A stretch of DNA of 9,161 bases from contig JAEDGK010000083.1 in assembly GCA_016297555.1 (NCBI GenBank), positions 1 through 9,161 on the forward strand. The letters run 5' to 3'. Below, piece by piece: positions 1 to 6,104 of the stretch. Under the pieces are notes generated by a model, which saw only the letters and a list, made by a program, of their open reading frames with translations, did not search any database and had not been told where the DNA came from. A program made the translations under genes and the position numbers. Origin of the DNA: Clostridiaceae bacterium. GTDB taxonomy: Bacteria; Bacillota; Clostridia; Oscillospirales; Acutalibacteraceae. Numbering within the stretch: the first letter of the stretch is position 1; every line of letters begins with the position of its first letter.

Positions 1-76
1 ATATTTTCCCGCAGGTTTATCATATATTTAAGCTGAAAGATTTTTTGATAAATTCAACAGGACGGGGGAATATGAC

Positions 77-1039
77 TTGGAACACGATTTTCAATATCCG
101 TCTGCCGTCAGACCCGAGAGGGAGGAATACCGCGGCAGATTTAAATTTACCGATGAGGACGCTCCTGCGAGAAGAAGCGGAAGAGCGCGCGAAAAAACAA
201 AAACCGATTATTTAATAAGGTTGATTTTGCTTCAAAGCGTGCTGTGTATTCTGATTGTTTCGGGCATTTTTTTGGTTTCCAAAATAAGCCCGTCGGTTTT
301 TGCCGATATGAAAGAGGATTACGGCAGAATAATGCAAAAAAATATGACGGCGAGCGAAATGGCAAAGCAGCTTAAAAGCGCCGCCGAATTCGTTTTCAAG
401 CCTGTTTCCGTTGCAGAAACAGCTCATGAAGAAGCTCAGGAAACAAAGCCTGCCGAAACCGAAATTGCCGAAATAACCGAGGATTTTTCGGTCAGCTCGT
501 TTGAGGCAACGAGCGATGAAACGGGCGAAACCGTTGCCGTGGGAGAGATAGTGAGCGGCGGCTCGGGCGGAGAGGATTTGGAAAAGCGCGAAGCGGCAAA
601 AGGAACATCGTTTGCGCCCTATTATGTCAGCGTGGCTCCCGTTATGCCCGTCAAGGGCGGCAGAATAACTTCAAAATTCGGATACCGAACAAATCCCGTT
701 TCCGGAAATTACGGTTTTCATACGGGTCTTGATATAGCCGCCGCAGAGGGAACTCCCGTTTCAGCCGCGTTTTACGGCGAAATTGCCGAAACGGGCAGCA
801 GCGATGTTTGGGGCAATTATGTTTTGATGAAGCATTCCGAAAAATTCTATACTTATTACTGCCATCTTTCCGAGATATATGTTACCGACGGTGCGGTTAT
901 CAGGCAGGGCGAAACCGTAGGGCTTGTCGGCTCAACCGGCTGGTCAACCGGACCGCATCTTCACTTTGAGGTCAGGATTAACGGGGTCAGGGTAAATCCC
1001 GAGCCTCTGCTTTATCCCGAAAATGCCGATGAAGATTAA
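77..1039 (+). CDS. Membrane-anchored M23 (LytM-type) metallopeptidase, SpoIVFA-like by context
   Basis: 320 residues. A polar, charged N-terminus (1-44) is followed by one membrane segment (about 45-68), a low-complexity Glu/Thr/Ala-rich linker (about 112-175), and a C-terminal M23 domain (about 188-312). The domain keeps the zinc-site pattern: GFHTGLD gives H215 and D219, and GPHLHFEV gives H294 and H296; H263 in YCHLS fits the other catalytic histidine. The protein is therefore predicted to be an extracytoplasmic peptidoglycan endopeptidase, or a peptidoglycan/protein-binding LytM domain. The start is TTG at 77: GGGGGA at 64-69 lies 7 bases upstream, an in-frame stop lies at 29-31, and the nearby ATG at 72 is in another frame. 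It overlaps the next gene, an M50 protease, by 17 bases, so by position it corresponds to SpoIVFA, the LytM-domain partner of the SpoIVFB protease. SpoIIQ-like or general cell-wall hydrolase roles remain possible. The domain call is firm; the SpoIVFA assignment is inference. Confidence 0.88.
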   Translation: MEHDFQYPSAVRPEREEYRGRFKFTDEDAPARRSGRAREKTKTDYLIRLILLQSVLCILIVSGIFLVSKISPSVFADMKEDYGRIMQKNMTASEMAKQLKSAAEFVFKPVSVAETAHEEAQETKPAETEIAEITEDFSVSSFEATSDETGETVAVGEIVSGGSGGEDLEKREAAKGTSFAPYYVSVAPVMPVKGGRITSKFGYRTNPVSGNYGFHTGLDIAAAEGTPVSAAFYGEIAETGSSDVWGNYVLMKHSEKFYTYYCHLSEIYVTDGAVIRQGETVGLVGSTGWSTGPHLHFEVRINGVRVNPEPLLYPENADED

Positions 1040-1634
1040 TCTGGGCAAAACAGCCCTTAAAATCGATATGTCTTTTGCCGCCGCCGTAACGCTCACGCTT
1101 ATTCTCGATGAGAGCGGAGTGTGCGCCTGCGCCCTGTTTTGCTGTATGGTTCACGAAGCGGGGCATATTATTTGCCTGTGGATTGCGGGTGAACGCCCGT
1201 CTTCGGTTGTGCTTTCGTTTTACGGCGTTAAGCTGGAACGCGGATTTTCCTGCGTCTGCGGAAAAACAGAGGAAATATTGATTTATGCCGCAGGTCCTGC
1301 CGCCAACGCTCTGCTCTCCGCCGCATTTTTTCCTTTCGGAGAAAAAGCGAGGGCAGCCGCCGTTATCAGTCTTTTCGTGGGCTTGTTCAATATGCTCCCG
1401 TGCAGACCGCTTGACGGCGGAAACATACTGTTTTTTGCGCTTTGCAGATTTACCGATGAAGACAGGGCGGAAAAAATATGCTTTTGGATTTCCGCCGCAG
1501 TTCTTCTGCCGATGGCGGCGGCGGGGCTTGCGCTTCTGCTCAAAAGCGGCAACATAACTCTCATTGCCGCCTCGTGTTACCTTGCGGCGGTCGGCTTTAC
1601 GGAAAGAGGCGGAATAAAAAATGTAAAAATCTGA
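1023..1634 (+). CDS. M50 site-2 membrane metalloprotease, SpoIVFB-like
   Basis: 203 residues, mostly hydrophobic with several predicted membrane segments. The zinc-binding HExxH is HEAGH at 44-48, and the second M50 motif, NMLPCRPLDGG at 123-133, supplies the third ligand (D131). This is the layout of SpoIVFB-type intramembrane proteases, which cut a transmembrane or membrane-associated substrate; in Bacillus SpoIVFB activates pro-sigma-K in the mother cell. There is no PDZ or CBS domain, and the length is shorter than Bacillus SpoIVFB. The ATG at 1023 lies inside the end of the M23 gene and has no clear Shine-Dalgarno, which suggests translational coupling; a second ATG at 1029 is also possible. 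The first half is unusually rich in cysteine (C34, C36, C40, C41, C51, C77, C79), several of them flanking the active-site helix. The protease family is certain from the motifs. Pro-sigma-K as the substrate is inferred only from the neighbouring M23 gene. Confidence 0.9.
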   Translation: MPMKINLGKTALKIDMSFAAAVTLTLILDESGVCACALFCCMVHEAGHIICLWIAGERPSSVVLSFYGVKLERGFSCVCGKTEEILIYAAGPAANALLSAAFFPFGEKARAAAVISLFVGLFNMLPCRPLDGGNILFFALCRFTDEDRAEKICFWISAAVLLPMAAAGLALLLKSGNITLIAASCYLAAVGFTERGGIKNVKI

Positions 1635-1676
1635 CCCGAAAATGTTTCTAAATCAATATAGATTTTTTCAACGCAG

Positions 1677-1689
1677 TGTGATATGATAT
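1677..1689 (+). promoter_or_regulatory. Candidate sigma-A promoter (extended -10) for the radical SAM operon
   Basis: TATGAT at 1682-1687 matches a -10 box, with TG two bases upstream (1679-1680) forming an extended -10. At a 17-base spacer the -35 position (1659-1664) reads TAGATT, a weak match. The 100-base gap after the M50 gene and the good RBS of the next gene make a start of transcription here plausible. The 13-base stretch matches the rplS promoter candidate (4308-4320) at 12 of 13 positions. A weak AT-rich hairpin (AAATC/GATTT, 1650-1665, then a T-run to 1668) just upstream could partly terminate transcription from the preceding pair. Confidence 0.45.
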
Positions 1690-1734
1690 ACGGGATATAA
1701 AATAAAGCGTTTGTGAAAGAACAGGAGAGCGTTT

Positions 1735-3591
1735 ATGTATCCCAAAGAACTTGAAAGCTTTTTGCTCAAGGTGCAAAAGCCCGGAAGATACACGGGCGGC
1801 GAGCTTAACAGCATAGTAAAAGATAAATCGGCGGTTGATATTCGCTATGCGTTTTGTTTCCCTGACACCTATGAGATAGGAATGTCGCATCTCGGAATGA
1901 AAATCCTTTATTCCCTTGTCAATGCGAGAAAGGACGCGTGGTGCGAAAGAGTTTTTGCACCGTGGGTTGATATGGAGCAGATAATGCGCGAAAATTCAAT
2001 TCCGCTTTATGCGCTCGAGAGCGGAGATCCGATTCGAGATTTTGACATTATCGGCTTTACCATGCAGTATGAGCTGAGCTATACCAATGTTTTGAATATG
2101 CTTGATCTTGCGGGTCTGCCCGTCAGGTCGAAAGACAGGGAGTCGCTTACCCCGATAGTTATTGCGGGCGGCGCGTGCGTTTGCAATGCCGAGCCGATGG
2201 CGGAATTCTTTGATATCACCTTGCCGGGCGACGGTGAGGAGGTTACAAACGAGCTTATCGATTTGCTGAAAGAATTCAAGGCGAAGGGCGCGGGCAAAAG
2301 AGAATTTCTCGAAGCGGCGGCTCGGATAAAAGGCGTTTATGTGCCGTCGCTTTACGAGGTTGAATATAATGAGGATAACACGGTAAAATCCGTCACTCCC
2401 ACCTGCGGCGCGCCCGAAAAGGTTGAAAAGCGGAATGTTGCCGATCTTGACTCAATGTTCGCTCCGTCGGAATTTGTTGTTCCGTTCCTTGAAGTGGTGC
2501 ATGACAGAACAACGGTTGAAATATTCAGGGGCTGCATAAGGGGCTGCCGCTTCTGCCAGGCGGGATTTATTAACAGACCGCTAAGGCGCAAATCTCCCGA
2601 AACGGTTGAAGCGCAATGCCGCGCGATATGCGACAGCACGGGCTATGACGAGATTTCTCTCTGCTCTCTGAGCACGAGCGACTATAAAGGGCTTGAAAAG
2701 CTGATAACCAATATGCTCCCGTGGACTCTCGAAGAAAAAATTAACATTTCCCTGCCGTCGCTCAGAGCGGATAACTTCCCCAAGGAGCTTATGGAAAAGC
2801 TCAACGCCGTAAGAAGAAGCGGTCTTACCTTTGCGCCCGAGGCGGGCACTCAGCGTTTACGCGATGTTATCAATAAAAACATAACCGAGCAGGAGGTTCT
2901 GTCAACCGCCGCTCAAGCGTTTGCGGGCGGCTGGACTGCAGTTAAGCTCTACTTTATGATAGGTCTGCCCACGGAAACCGAGGAGGATATCCGCGGAATT
3001 GCCGACCTTGCTCAGGCTGTGGTTGATGAGTTTTATAAAAATCCCGATAAGCCTAAGGGCAAGGGCGTGAATGTCAGCGTCAGCGTTGCTTCGCTTGTTC
3101 CCAAGCCCTTCACTCCGTTCCAATGGGAGCCGCAGGACAAGCCCGACACTCTTATCGAAAAGCAGAATTATCTTGTTTCCTGCGTTAAGACGAGAAAGGT
3201 CAGCGTTTCGCGCCATGTGCCGTGGACAAGCTTTCTTGAAGGCGTTTTTGCAAGAGGCGACCGCCGCCTTGCCGATGTTATTGAAACGGCGTGGCGTAAG
3301 GGCTGCCGCCTTGACGGCTGGGCGGAGCATCTCAAGCCCGAGCTGTGGGAGGAGAGCTTTGCGGAGGTTGGCATTGACCCGTATTTCTACACCGCAAGGC
3401 GCAGAAGCTTTGACGAGGTTCTTCCGTGGGATCATATGGATTACGGCGTTACAAAGCGTTTTCTTATAAATGAAAACAAAAAGGCTCACGCGGGTGAAAC
3501 CACCGCCTGCTGCCGCGAAAAATGCGCGGGCTGCGGAGCGAACAGACTTAACGGAGGTGTGTGCGATGAAATCGGCAAGACTGTGGTTTAA
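1735..3591 (+). CDS. TIGR03960-type radical SAM protein, function unknown
   Basis: 618 residues, starting at ATG with AGGAGAG at 1723-1729 upstream. The N-terminal part (about 35-200) resembles the Rossmann-like region seen before radical SAM domains in B12-binding enzymes (DIIGFTMQYE at 104-113, IVIAGGACVC at 141-150, LPGDGEE at 163-169) but shows no DxHxxG cobalamin motif. The radical SAM core follows, with C267, C271 and C274 in CIRGCRFC as the 4Fe-4S/SAM site, then FAPEAGTQRLR (367-377) and a glycine-rich FMIGLPTETEED (407-418). The C-terminus carries a second cysteine cluster (C592, C593, C597, C600, C610), possibly a metal or accessory Fe-S site. This matches the uncharacterised family TIGR03960, regularly found next to or fused with TIGR03936, and that partner is the next gene, overlapping by 26 bases. 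The substrate is unknown; RNA or ribosome modification has only locus context as support. The family call is confident. Confidence 0.9.
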   Translation: MYPKELESFLLKVQKPGRYTGGELNSIVKDKSAVDIRYAFCFPDTYEIGMSHLGMKILYSLVNARKDAWCERVFAPWVDMEQIMRENSIPLYALESGDPIRDFDIIGFTMQYELSYTNVLNMLDLAGLPVRSKDRESLTPIVIAGGACVCNAEPMAEFFDITLPGDGEEVTNELIDLLKEFKAKGAGKREFLEAAARIKGVYVPSLYEVEYNEDNTVKSVTPTCGAPEKVEKRNVADLDSMFAPSEFVVPFLEVVHDRTTVEIFRGCIRGCRFCQAGFINRPLRRKSPETVEAQCRAICDSTGYDEISLCSLSTSDYKGLEKLITNMLPWTLEEKINISLPSLRADNFPKELMEKLNAVRRSGLTFAPEAGTQRLRDVINKNITEQEVLSTAAQAFAGGWTAVKLYFMIGLPTETEEDIRGIADLAQAVVDEFYKNPDKPKGKGVNVSVSVASLVPKPFTPFQWEPQDKPDTLIEKQNYLVSCVKTRKVSVSRHVPWTSFLEGVFARGDRRLADVIETAWRKGCRLDGWAEHLKPELWEESFAEVGIDPYFYTARRRSFDEVLPWDHMDYGVTKRFLINENKKAHAGETTACCREKCAGCGANRLNGGVCDEIGKTVV

Positions 3592-4228
3592 AAAGGACGG
3601 GCTTGCCGTCTACATATCCCACTTGGATATGAACCGCTGTATGACAAGGGCGGTCAGGCGCGCGGGCATACCTCTTTGGTATACCGAGGGCTTCAATCCT
3701 CATCCTTATATGACTTTCTTGCTTCCGCTTCCGCTCGGTCAGGAGGGCAGGCGCGAGCCGCTGGATATTCGGATTGAAACGGATATGTCTTTTGAAGAAA
3801 TAAAAAGCAGGCTTAACGCGGTAATGCCCTGCGGCATTGAGATAACCGATGTGCGCGAGCCGATTATGAAAGCCAACGAAATCGCCGCGGCGAAATATGA
3901 AATAACCGCCGTTTTTGAAAACGAGGGCGAAGCTCAGGGCTTTGCCTGCGGAGCGGCGAGCGTTATTGAGGGCGGCGTTTTGAACGCCGAAAAGCGAAGC
4001 AAAAAGGGAATAAAAAAAGTAAATCTGTGTGAAATGATTCGCTCTTTTGACGCTTGCGCAGAGGAAAAATCGGTTAAAATAAACACGGTGCTTGCGGCGG
4101 GAAACACGGTCAATCTGAATGCGGAGCTGCTGCTCAGCGCGCTGTTTGCCGAATTTGCGGCGCAGCCCGTTAAGACCGAGATTGTCAGAACGGGGCTTCT
4201 TACGCAGGCTCTTGAAGCCTTTGAATAA
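3566..4228 (+). CDS. TIGR03936/DUF2344 radical SAM-linked protein
   Basis: 220 residues from ATG 3566, chosen because GGAGG at 3553-3557 lies 8 bases upstream and because the family begins with a pattern like RLWFKKDGLAVYISHLDM; the same frame is open further upstream inside the radical SAM gene, but that part is not family-like. Recognisable N-terminal signatures are the SHLDM stretch, a basic RAVRRAGIPLWYTEGFNPHP-like block (residues about 28-47) and LPLPLGQEG. No catalytic motif, membrane segment or signal peptide is visible, so it is probably cytosolic. Proteins of this family are encoded beside, or fused to, TIGR03960 radical SAM proteins; in this genome the two are separate but overlap by 26 bases and should be co-translated. 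It may bind the substrate or partner RNA/protein of the radical SAM enzyme; that is inference. In many Clostridia rng follows, but not here. Confidence 0.88.
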   Translation: MKSARLWFKKDGLAVYISHLDMNRCMTRAVRRAGIPLWYTEGFNPHPYMTFLLPLPLGQEGRREPLDIRIETDMSFEEIKSRLNAVMPCGIEITDVREPIMKANEIAAAKYEITAVFENEGEAQGFACGAASVIEGGVLNAEKRSKKGIKKVNLCEMIRSFDACAEEKSVKINTVLAAGNTVNLNAELLLSALFAEFAAQPVKTEIVRTGLLTQALEAFE

Positions 4229-4260
4229 GCCGAAAAAACCGCTTATATATTAAAATATTT
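4225..4260 (+). terminator. Weak hairpin at the end of the radical SAM operon
   Basis: ATAAGC (4225-4230) pairs with GCTTAT (4241-4246) around a 10-base loop, and the stop codon lies in the 5' arm. An AT-rich tract (ATATTAAAATATTTT) follows rather than a clean T-run. With only 6 bp and no GC-rich core it would be a weak intrinsic terminator, so some read-through into rplS is possible. Confidence 0.35.
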
Positions 4261-4289
4261 TGAATTATTAAAAAATCAGCAAAAAAAGC

Positions 4290-4318
4290 TTGCATTATCG
4301 GAATTTGTGTGATATTAT
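4290..4318 (+). promoter_or_regulatory. Candidate sigma-A promoter for rplS
   Basis: A -35 box TTGCAT (4290-4295) and a -10 box TATTAT (4313-4318) are separated by exactly 17 bases. TG at 4310-4311 makes an extended -10. The predicted transcription start at about 4325 would give a leader of about 130 bases before rplS. This fits an independent rplS promoter in a genome where rplS does not follow rimM-trmD in this window. Confidence 0.65.
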
Positions 4319-4334
4319 ATTACTCGCATTTGTG

Positions 4335-4435
4335 CCGTCAGTTGCGGCTTCGGCTCTCAAAGACGGGGTTTAATGCTTAATAACATTAAAGCGGGTGTTC
4401 CTCTTTCAGCTTCACGCAGTTACGAACATCTGAAA
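4335..4435 (+). ncRNA. Structured 5' leader of rplS, candidate L19 autoregulatory leader
   Basis: Three parts can be paired by eye. Hairpin 1 (4335-4366) has CCGTC/GACGG at the base, then TTG/CAA, then GGC/GCT capped by a classic C(UUCG)G tetraloop. Hairpin 2 (4369-4390) is a perfect 7-bp stem, TTTAATG/CATTAAA, with an 8-base loop. Region 3 offers two 6-bp helices that cross each other: GTGTTC (4395-4400) with GAACAT (4424-4429, one G-U), and TTTCAG (4404-4409) with CTGAAA (4430-4435). They are alternative folds or a pseudoknot, and both end just before the rplS Shine-Dalgarno (4442-4446). L19 leaders are known in low-GC Gram-positives; whether this matches that Rfam family I cannot test. Regulation by L19 is inference. 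Confidence 0.5.
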
Positions 4436-4455
4436 AAAATCGGAGGAAAATTACA

Positions 4456-4800
4456 ATGGATGCACTCAAGCTGATTGCTCAGGATTCTCTTAAATCCGAG
4501 CTTCCCTGCGTTGAAGTTGGTGACACCGTTAAGGTTCATGTCAAGATTCGCGAGGGTGACAAAGAAAGAATTCAGATTTTTGAAGGAACCGTTATCGCCC
4601 GCAAGGGCTCGGGCGTTTCCGAAACCTTTACCGTTCGCCGCGTTTCTTACGGCGTTGGAATTGAAAGGGTATTCCCCATTCATTCCCCCAATGTTGCAAA
4701 GGTTGAAACCGTCAGACACGGTCGCGTAAGAAGAAGCAAGCTTTATTACCTCAGAGACAGAGTCGGTAAGGCTGCAAAGGTTAAGGAACAGATCAGATAA
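4456..4800 (+). CDS. rplS: 50S ribosomal protein L19
   Basis: 114 residues, the normal bacterial length (Bacillus L19 is about the same). The family signature RRVSYGVGIERVFPIHSP is present, followed by the basic C-terminal block RRSKLYYLRDRVGKAA. The N-terminal half has the GDTVKVHVKI...IQIFEGTVIA barrel region. L19 binds 23S rRNA at the 30S-50S interface. ATG 4456 has GGAGG at 4442-4446, 9 bases upstream. In many Firmicutes rplS follows rpsP-rimM-trmD; here it has its own promoter candidate and a structured leader, and it ends at a strong intrinsic terminator, so it looks like a monocistronic unit. lepB follows after 101 bases, in keeping with the usual Clostridial rplS-lepB-ylqF-rnhB order. 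Identification is unambiguous. Confidence 0.98.
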   Translation: MDALKLIAQDSLKSELPCVEVGDTVKVHVKIREGDKERIQIFEGTVIARKGSGVSETFTVRRVSYGVGIERVFPIHSPNVAKVETVRHGRVRRSKLYYLRDRVGKAAKVKEQIR

Positions 4801-4807
4801 TGAGCAT

Positions 4808-4853
4808 GAGGGTGTAACAATTTTGCGGTTGTTACACCTTTGTTGTTATTTTA
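4808..4853 (+). terminator. Intrinsic terminator after rplS
   Basis: GGTGTAACAA (4811-4820) and TTGTTACACC (4829-4838) form a perfect 10-bp stem with an 8-base loop. A T-rich tract (TTTGTTGTTATTTT) follows directly. It begins within 15 bases of the rplS stop codon and is the clearest terminator in the window. The lepB genes downstream therefore probably need their own promoter or read-through; I see no convincing -35/-10 pair in the 48 bases before lepB. Confidence 0.85.
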
Positions 4854-4901
4854 TTAATTAATTACATTGAAGCCTTGAATTTTCACAGAAAGGAGAGCAT
4901 C

Positions 4902-5492
4902 ATGCGCAGAATAGAGGAATTCTGGATAGAATTTAACCCTGCTCCGCCCGCCGCCGATAAGCCCGTAATCTCGGGTTTCCTGTCGCTTCTTTACGATATG
5001 GCGGATTCGGTCAAGGGCGCGGTTCTTGTTGTATTTTTGGTTTTTGCGCTGGTGTTCAGAGTTGTGGGGGTTGACGGCGATTCGATGTATCCGACCCTGC
5101 ACGATGGCGATTGGGTGGCAACCACGGGAGCCAAAGCAGAGTTTGAACAGGGCGACATTGTTGTTGTAACCCAGCCGTGGGAGCGCAATGTGCCGATAAT
5201 CAAAAGAGTAATCGCAGTCGGCGGCGACACCGTGTATATCGATTTCGAGAGAAGCGAGGTTTATGTTAACGGAATAAAGCTCAATGAGCCTTATATATCC
5301 GAGCCGACGCAGCTCAGCTATGATGTTGAATTTCCGCTGACGGTTGACGAGGGCAAGATTTTTGTTATGGGCGATAACCGCAATATCTCACTTGACAGCC
5401 GCTCAAGCAAGATAGGCTTGATAGATGAAAGATATGTTTTGGGCAAAGCCCTCGGCAGAATTTATCCTGCGGGCGAATGGAAAATATATTAA
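4902..5492 (+). CDS. lepB: Signal peptidase I (first of two tandem copies)
   Basis: 196 residues from ATG 4902, chosen because AAAGGAGA (4889-4896) lies at the right distance; an in-frame TTG at 4875 has no such support. A short cytoplasmic N-terminus rich in proline is followed by one membrane segment (about 36-54) and an extracytoplasmic S26 domain. The catalytic serine is S61 in GDSMYPTL, the general-base lysine is K101 in IIKRVIAVGGD, and box E is GDNRNISLDSR (157-167). It removes signal peptides from exported preproteins at the outer face of the cytoplasmic membrane. Length and single anchor are typical of Gram-positive SipS-type enzymes. It is followed after 45 bases by a paralogue with the same motifs but a different N-terminus. 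Both appear catalytically intact. Confidence 0.96.
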   Translation: MRRIEEFWIEFNPAPPAADKPVISGFLSLLYDMADSVKGAVLVVFLVFALVFRVVGVDGDSMYPTLHDGDWVATTGAKAEFEQGDIVVVTQPWERNVPIIKRVIAVGGDTVYIDFERSEVYVNGIKLNEPYISEPTQLSYDVEFPLTVDEGKIFVMGDNRNISLDSRSSKIGLIDERYVLGKALGRIYPAGEWKIY

Positions 5493-5495
5493 TGA

Positions 5496-5522
5496 GCCGC
5501 CGGAAATAAAATCGGCAGCGGC
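5496..5522 (+). other. GC-rich hairpin between the two lepB genes
   Basis: GCC+GCCG (5496-5502) can pair with CGGC (5513-5516) and GGC (5520-5522), leaving a three-base bulge (5517-5519) and a 10-base loop. No T-run follows, so it is not a terminator. It sits immediately before the Shine-Dalgarno of the second lepB (5523-5529), so it could affect mRNA processing or relative translation of the two copies. Function is inferred only from position. Confidence 0.35.
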
Positions 5523-5537
5523 AAAGGAGTGTCGGAT

Positions 5538-6101
5538 ATGGAAGAAAACGCAATGGAAAAAAAGAATAACGATAAGCTTGTTTCAAGCTGTTTCGATTTA
5601 ACCTCGATTGTTGCAACGGCAATTATTGCGGTTGCAGTTTCGTTCATCTTCATTTTCAGAACGGTTGGGGTTAACGGAGATTCAATGAAGCCGACGCTTC
5701 ATGATACCGACAGGATAATACTTTCCGCAATTTACACGGAGCCTGAGCGCGGCGACATTGTTGTTACCTGCCAGCCCAATGCTTCCGCAATAATTCCCGA
5801 TACGCTTGTTAAAAGAGTTATCGCAACGGGCGGTCAGACGATCGATATCGACTTCAATAACGGCATTGTTTATGTTGACGGCGAGGCGCTTGACGAGCCT
5901 TATATCAATGACAAAACGCATGACAGGGAGGATTTCTCCGAGCCTGTAACCGTGCCCGATGGCTATGTCTTTGTTATGGGAGATAACCGAAATCATTCGA
6001 CCGACAGCCGAGACAGGCGCGTAGGTCTTATCAGAGAGGAATATATTCTGGGTAAGGCTCTTTTCAGAGTCAAGCCCTTCGGTCAGTTTAAAATAGGTTG
6101 A
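5538..6101 (+). CDS. lepB: Signal peptidase I (second tandem copy)
   Basis: 187 residues from ATG 5538, with AAAGGAG at 5523-5529 8 bases upstream; the in-frame GTG at 5529 overlaps that Shine-Dalgarno and is unlikely. A hydrophilic, lysine-rich N-terminus precedes one membrane segment (about 21-41). The S26 domain has catalytic S49 (NGDSMKPTL), general-base K92 (LVKRVIATGG) and box E GDNRNHSTDSR (148-158). Compared with the copy upstream it shares the FR.VGV.GDSM.PTLHD.D core and the C-terminal GDNRN and YxLGKAL blocks, but differs in the N-terminus, the substrate-cleft region and the segment between K92 and box E. This indicates an old tandem duplication with possible division of substrates. 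Only 3 bases separate it from ylqF, so they are probably co-transcribed. Confidence 0.96.
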   Translation: MEENAMEKKNNDKLVSSCFDLTSIVATAIIAVAVSFIFIFRTVGVNGDSMKPTLHDTDRIILSAIYTEPERGDIVVTCQPNASAIIPDTLVKRVIATGGQTIDIDFNNGIVYVDGEALDEPYINDKTHDREDFSEPVTVPDGYVFVMGDNRNHSTDSRDRRVGLIREEYILGKALFRVKPFGQFKIG

Positions 6102-6104
6102 TTT

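Noticed and set aside
1..60. Possible tail of an upstream gene at the left edge
   Set aside because: Two forward frames stop near 29-36, but the few residues left are not enough to recognise any protein.
72..215. ATG-started 47-codon frame overlapping the beginning of the M23 gene
   Set aside because: Its Shine-Dalgarno spacing is only 2 bases, it encodes nothing recognisable, and the TTG 77 frame carries the full domain protein.
1650..1668. Short hairpin with a T-run after the M50 gene as a full terminator
   Set aside because: The stem is only 5 bp and AT-rich; at best it is a weak terminator, and it lies against the next promoter candidate.
2902..3489. 195-codon frame on the minus strand
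   Set aside because: It lies wholly opposite the well-supported radical SAM gene, has no RBS or family motif, and is explained by the GC-biased codons of that gene.
4843..4868. Promoter for the lepB genes in the AT-rich gap
   Set aside because: TTGTTA and TACATT are present but only 14 bases apart; other pairings are no better.
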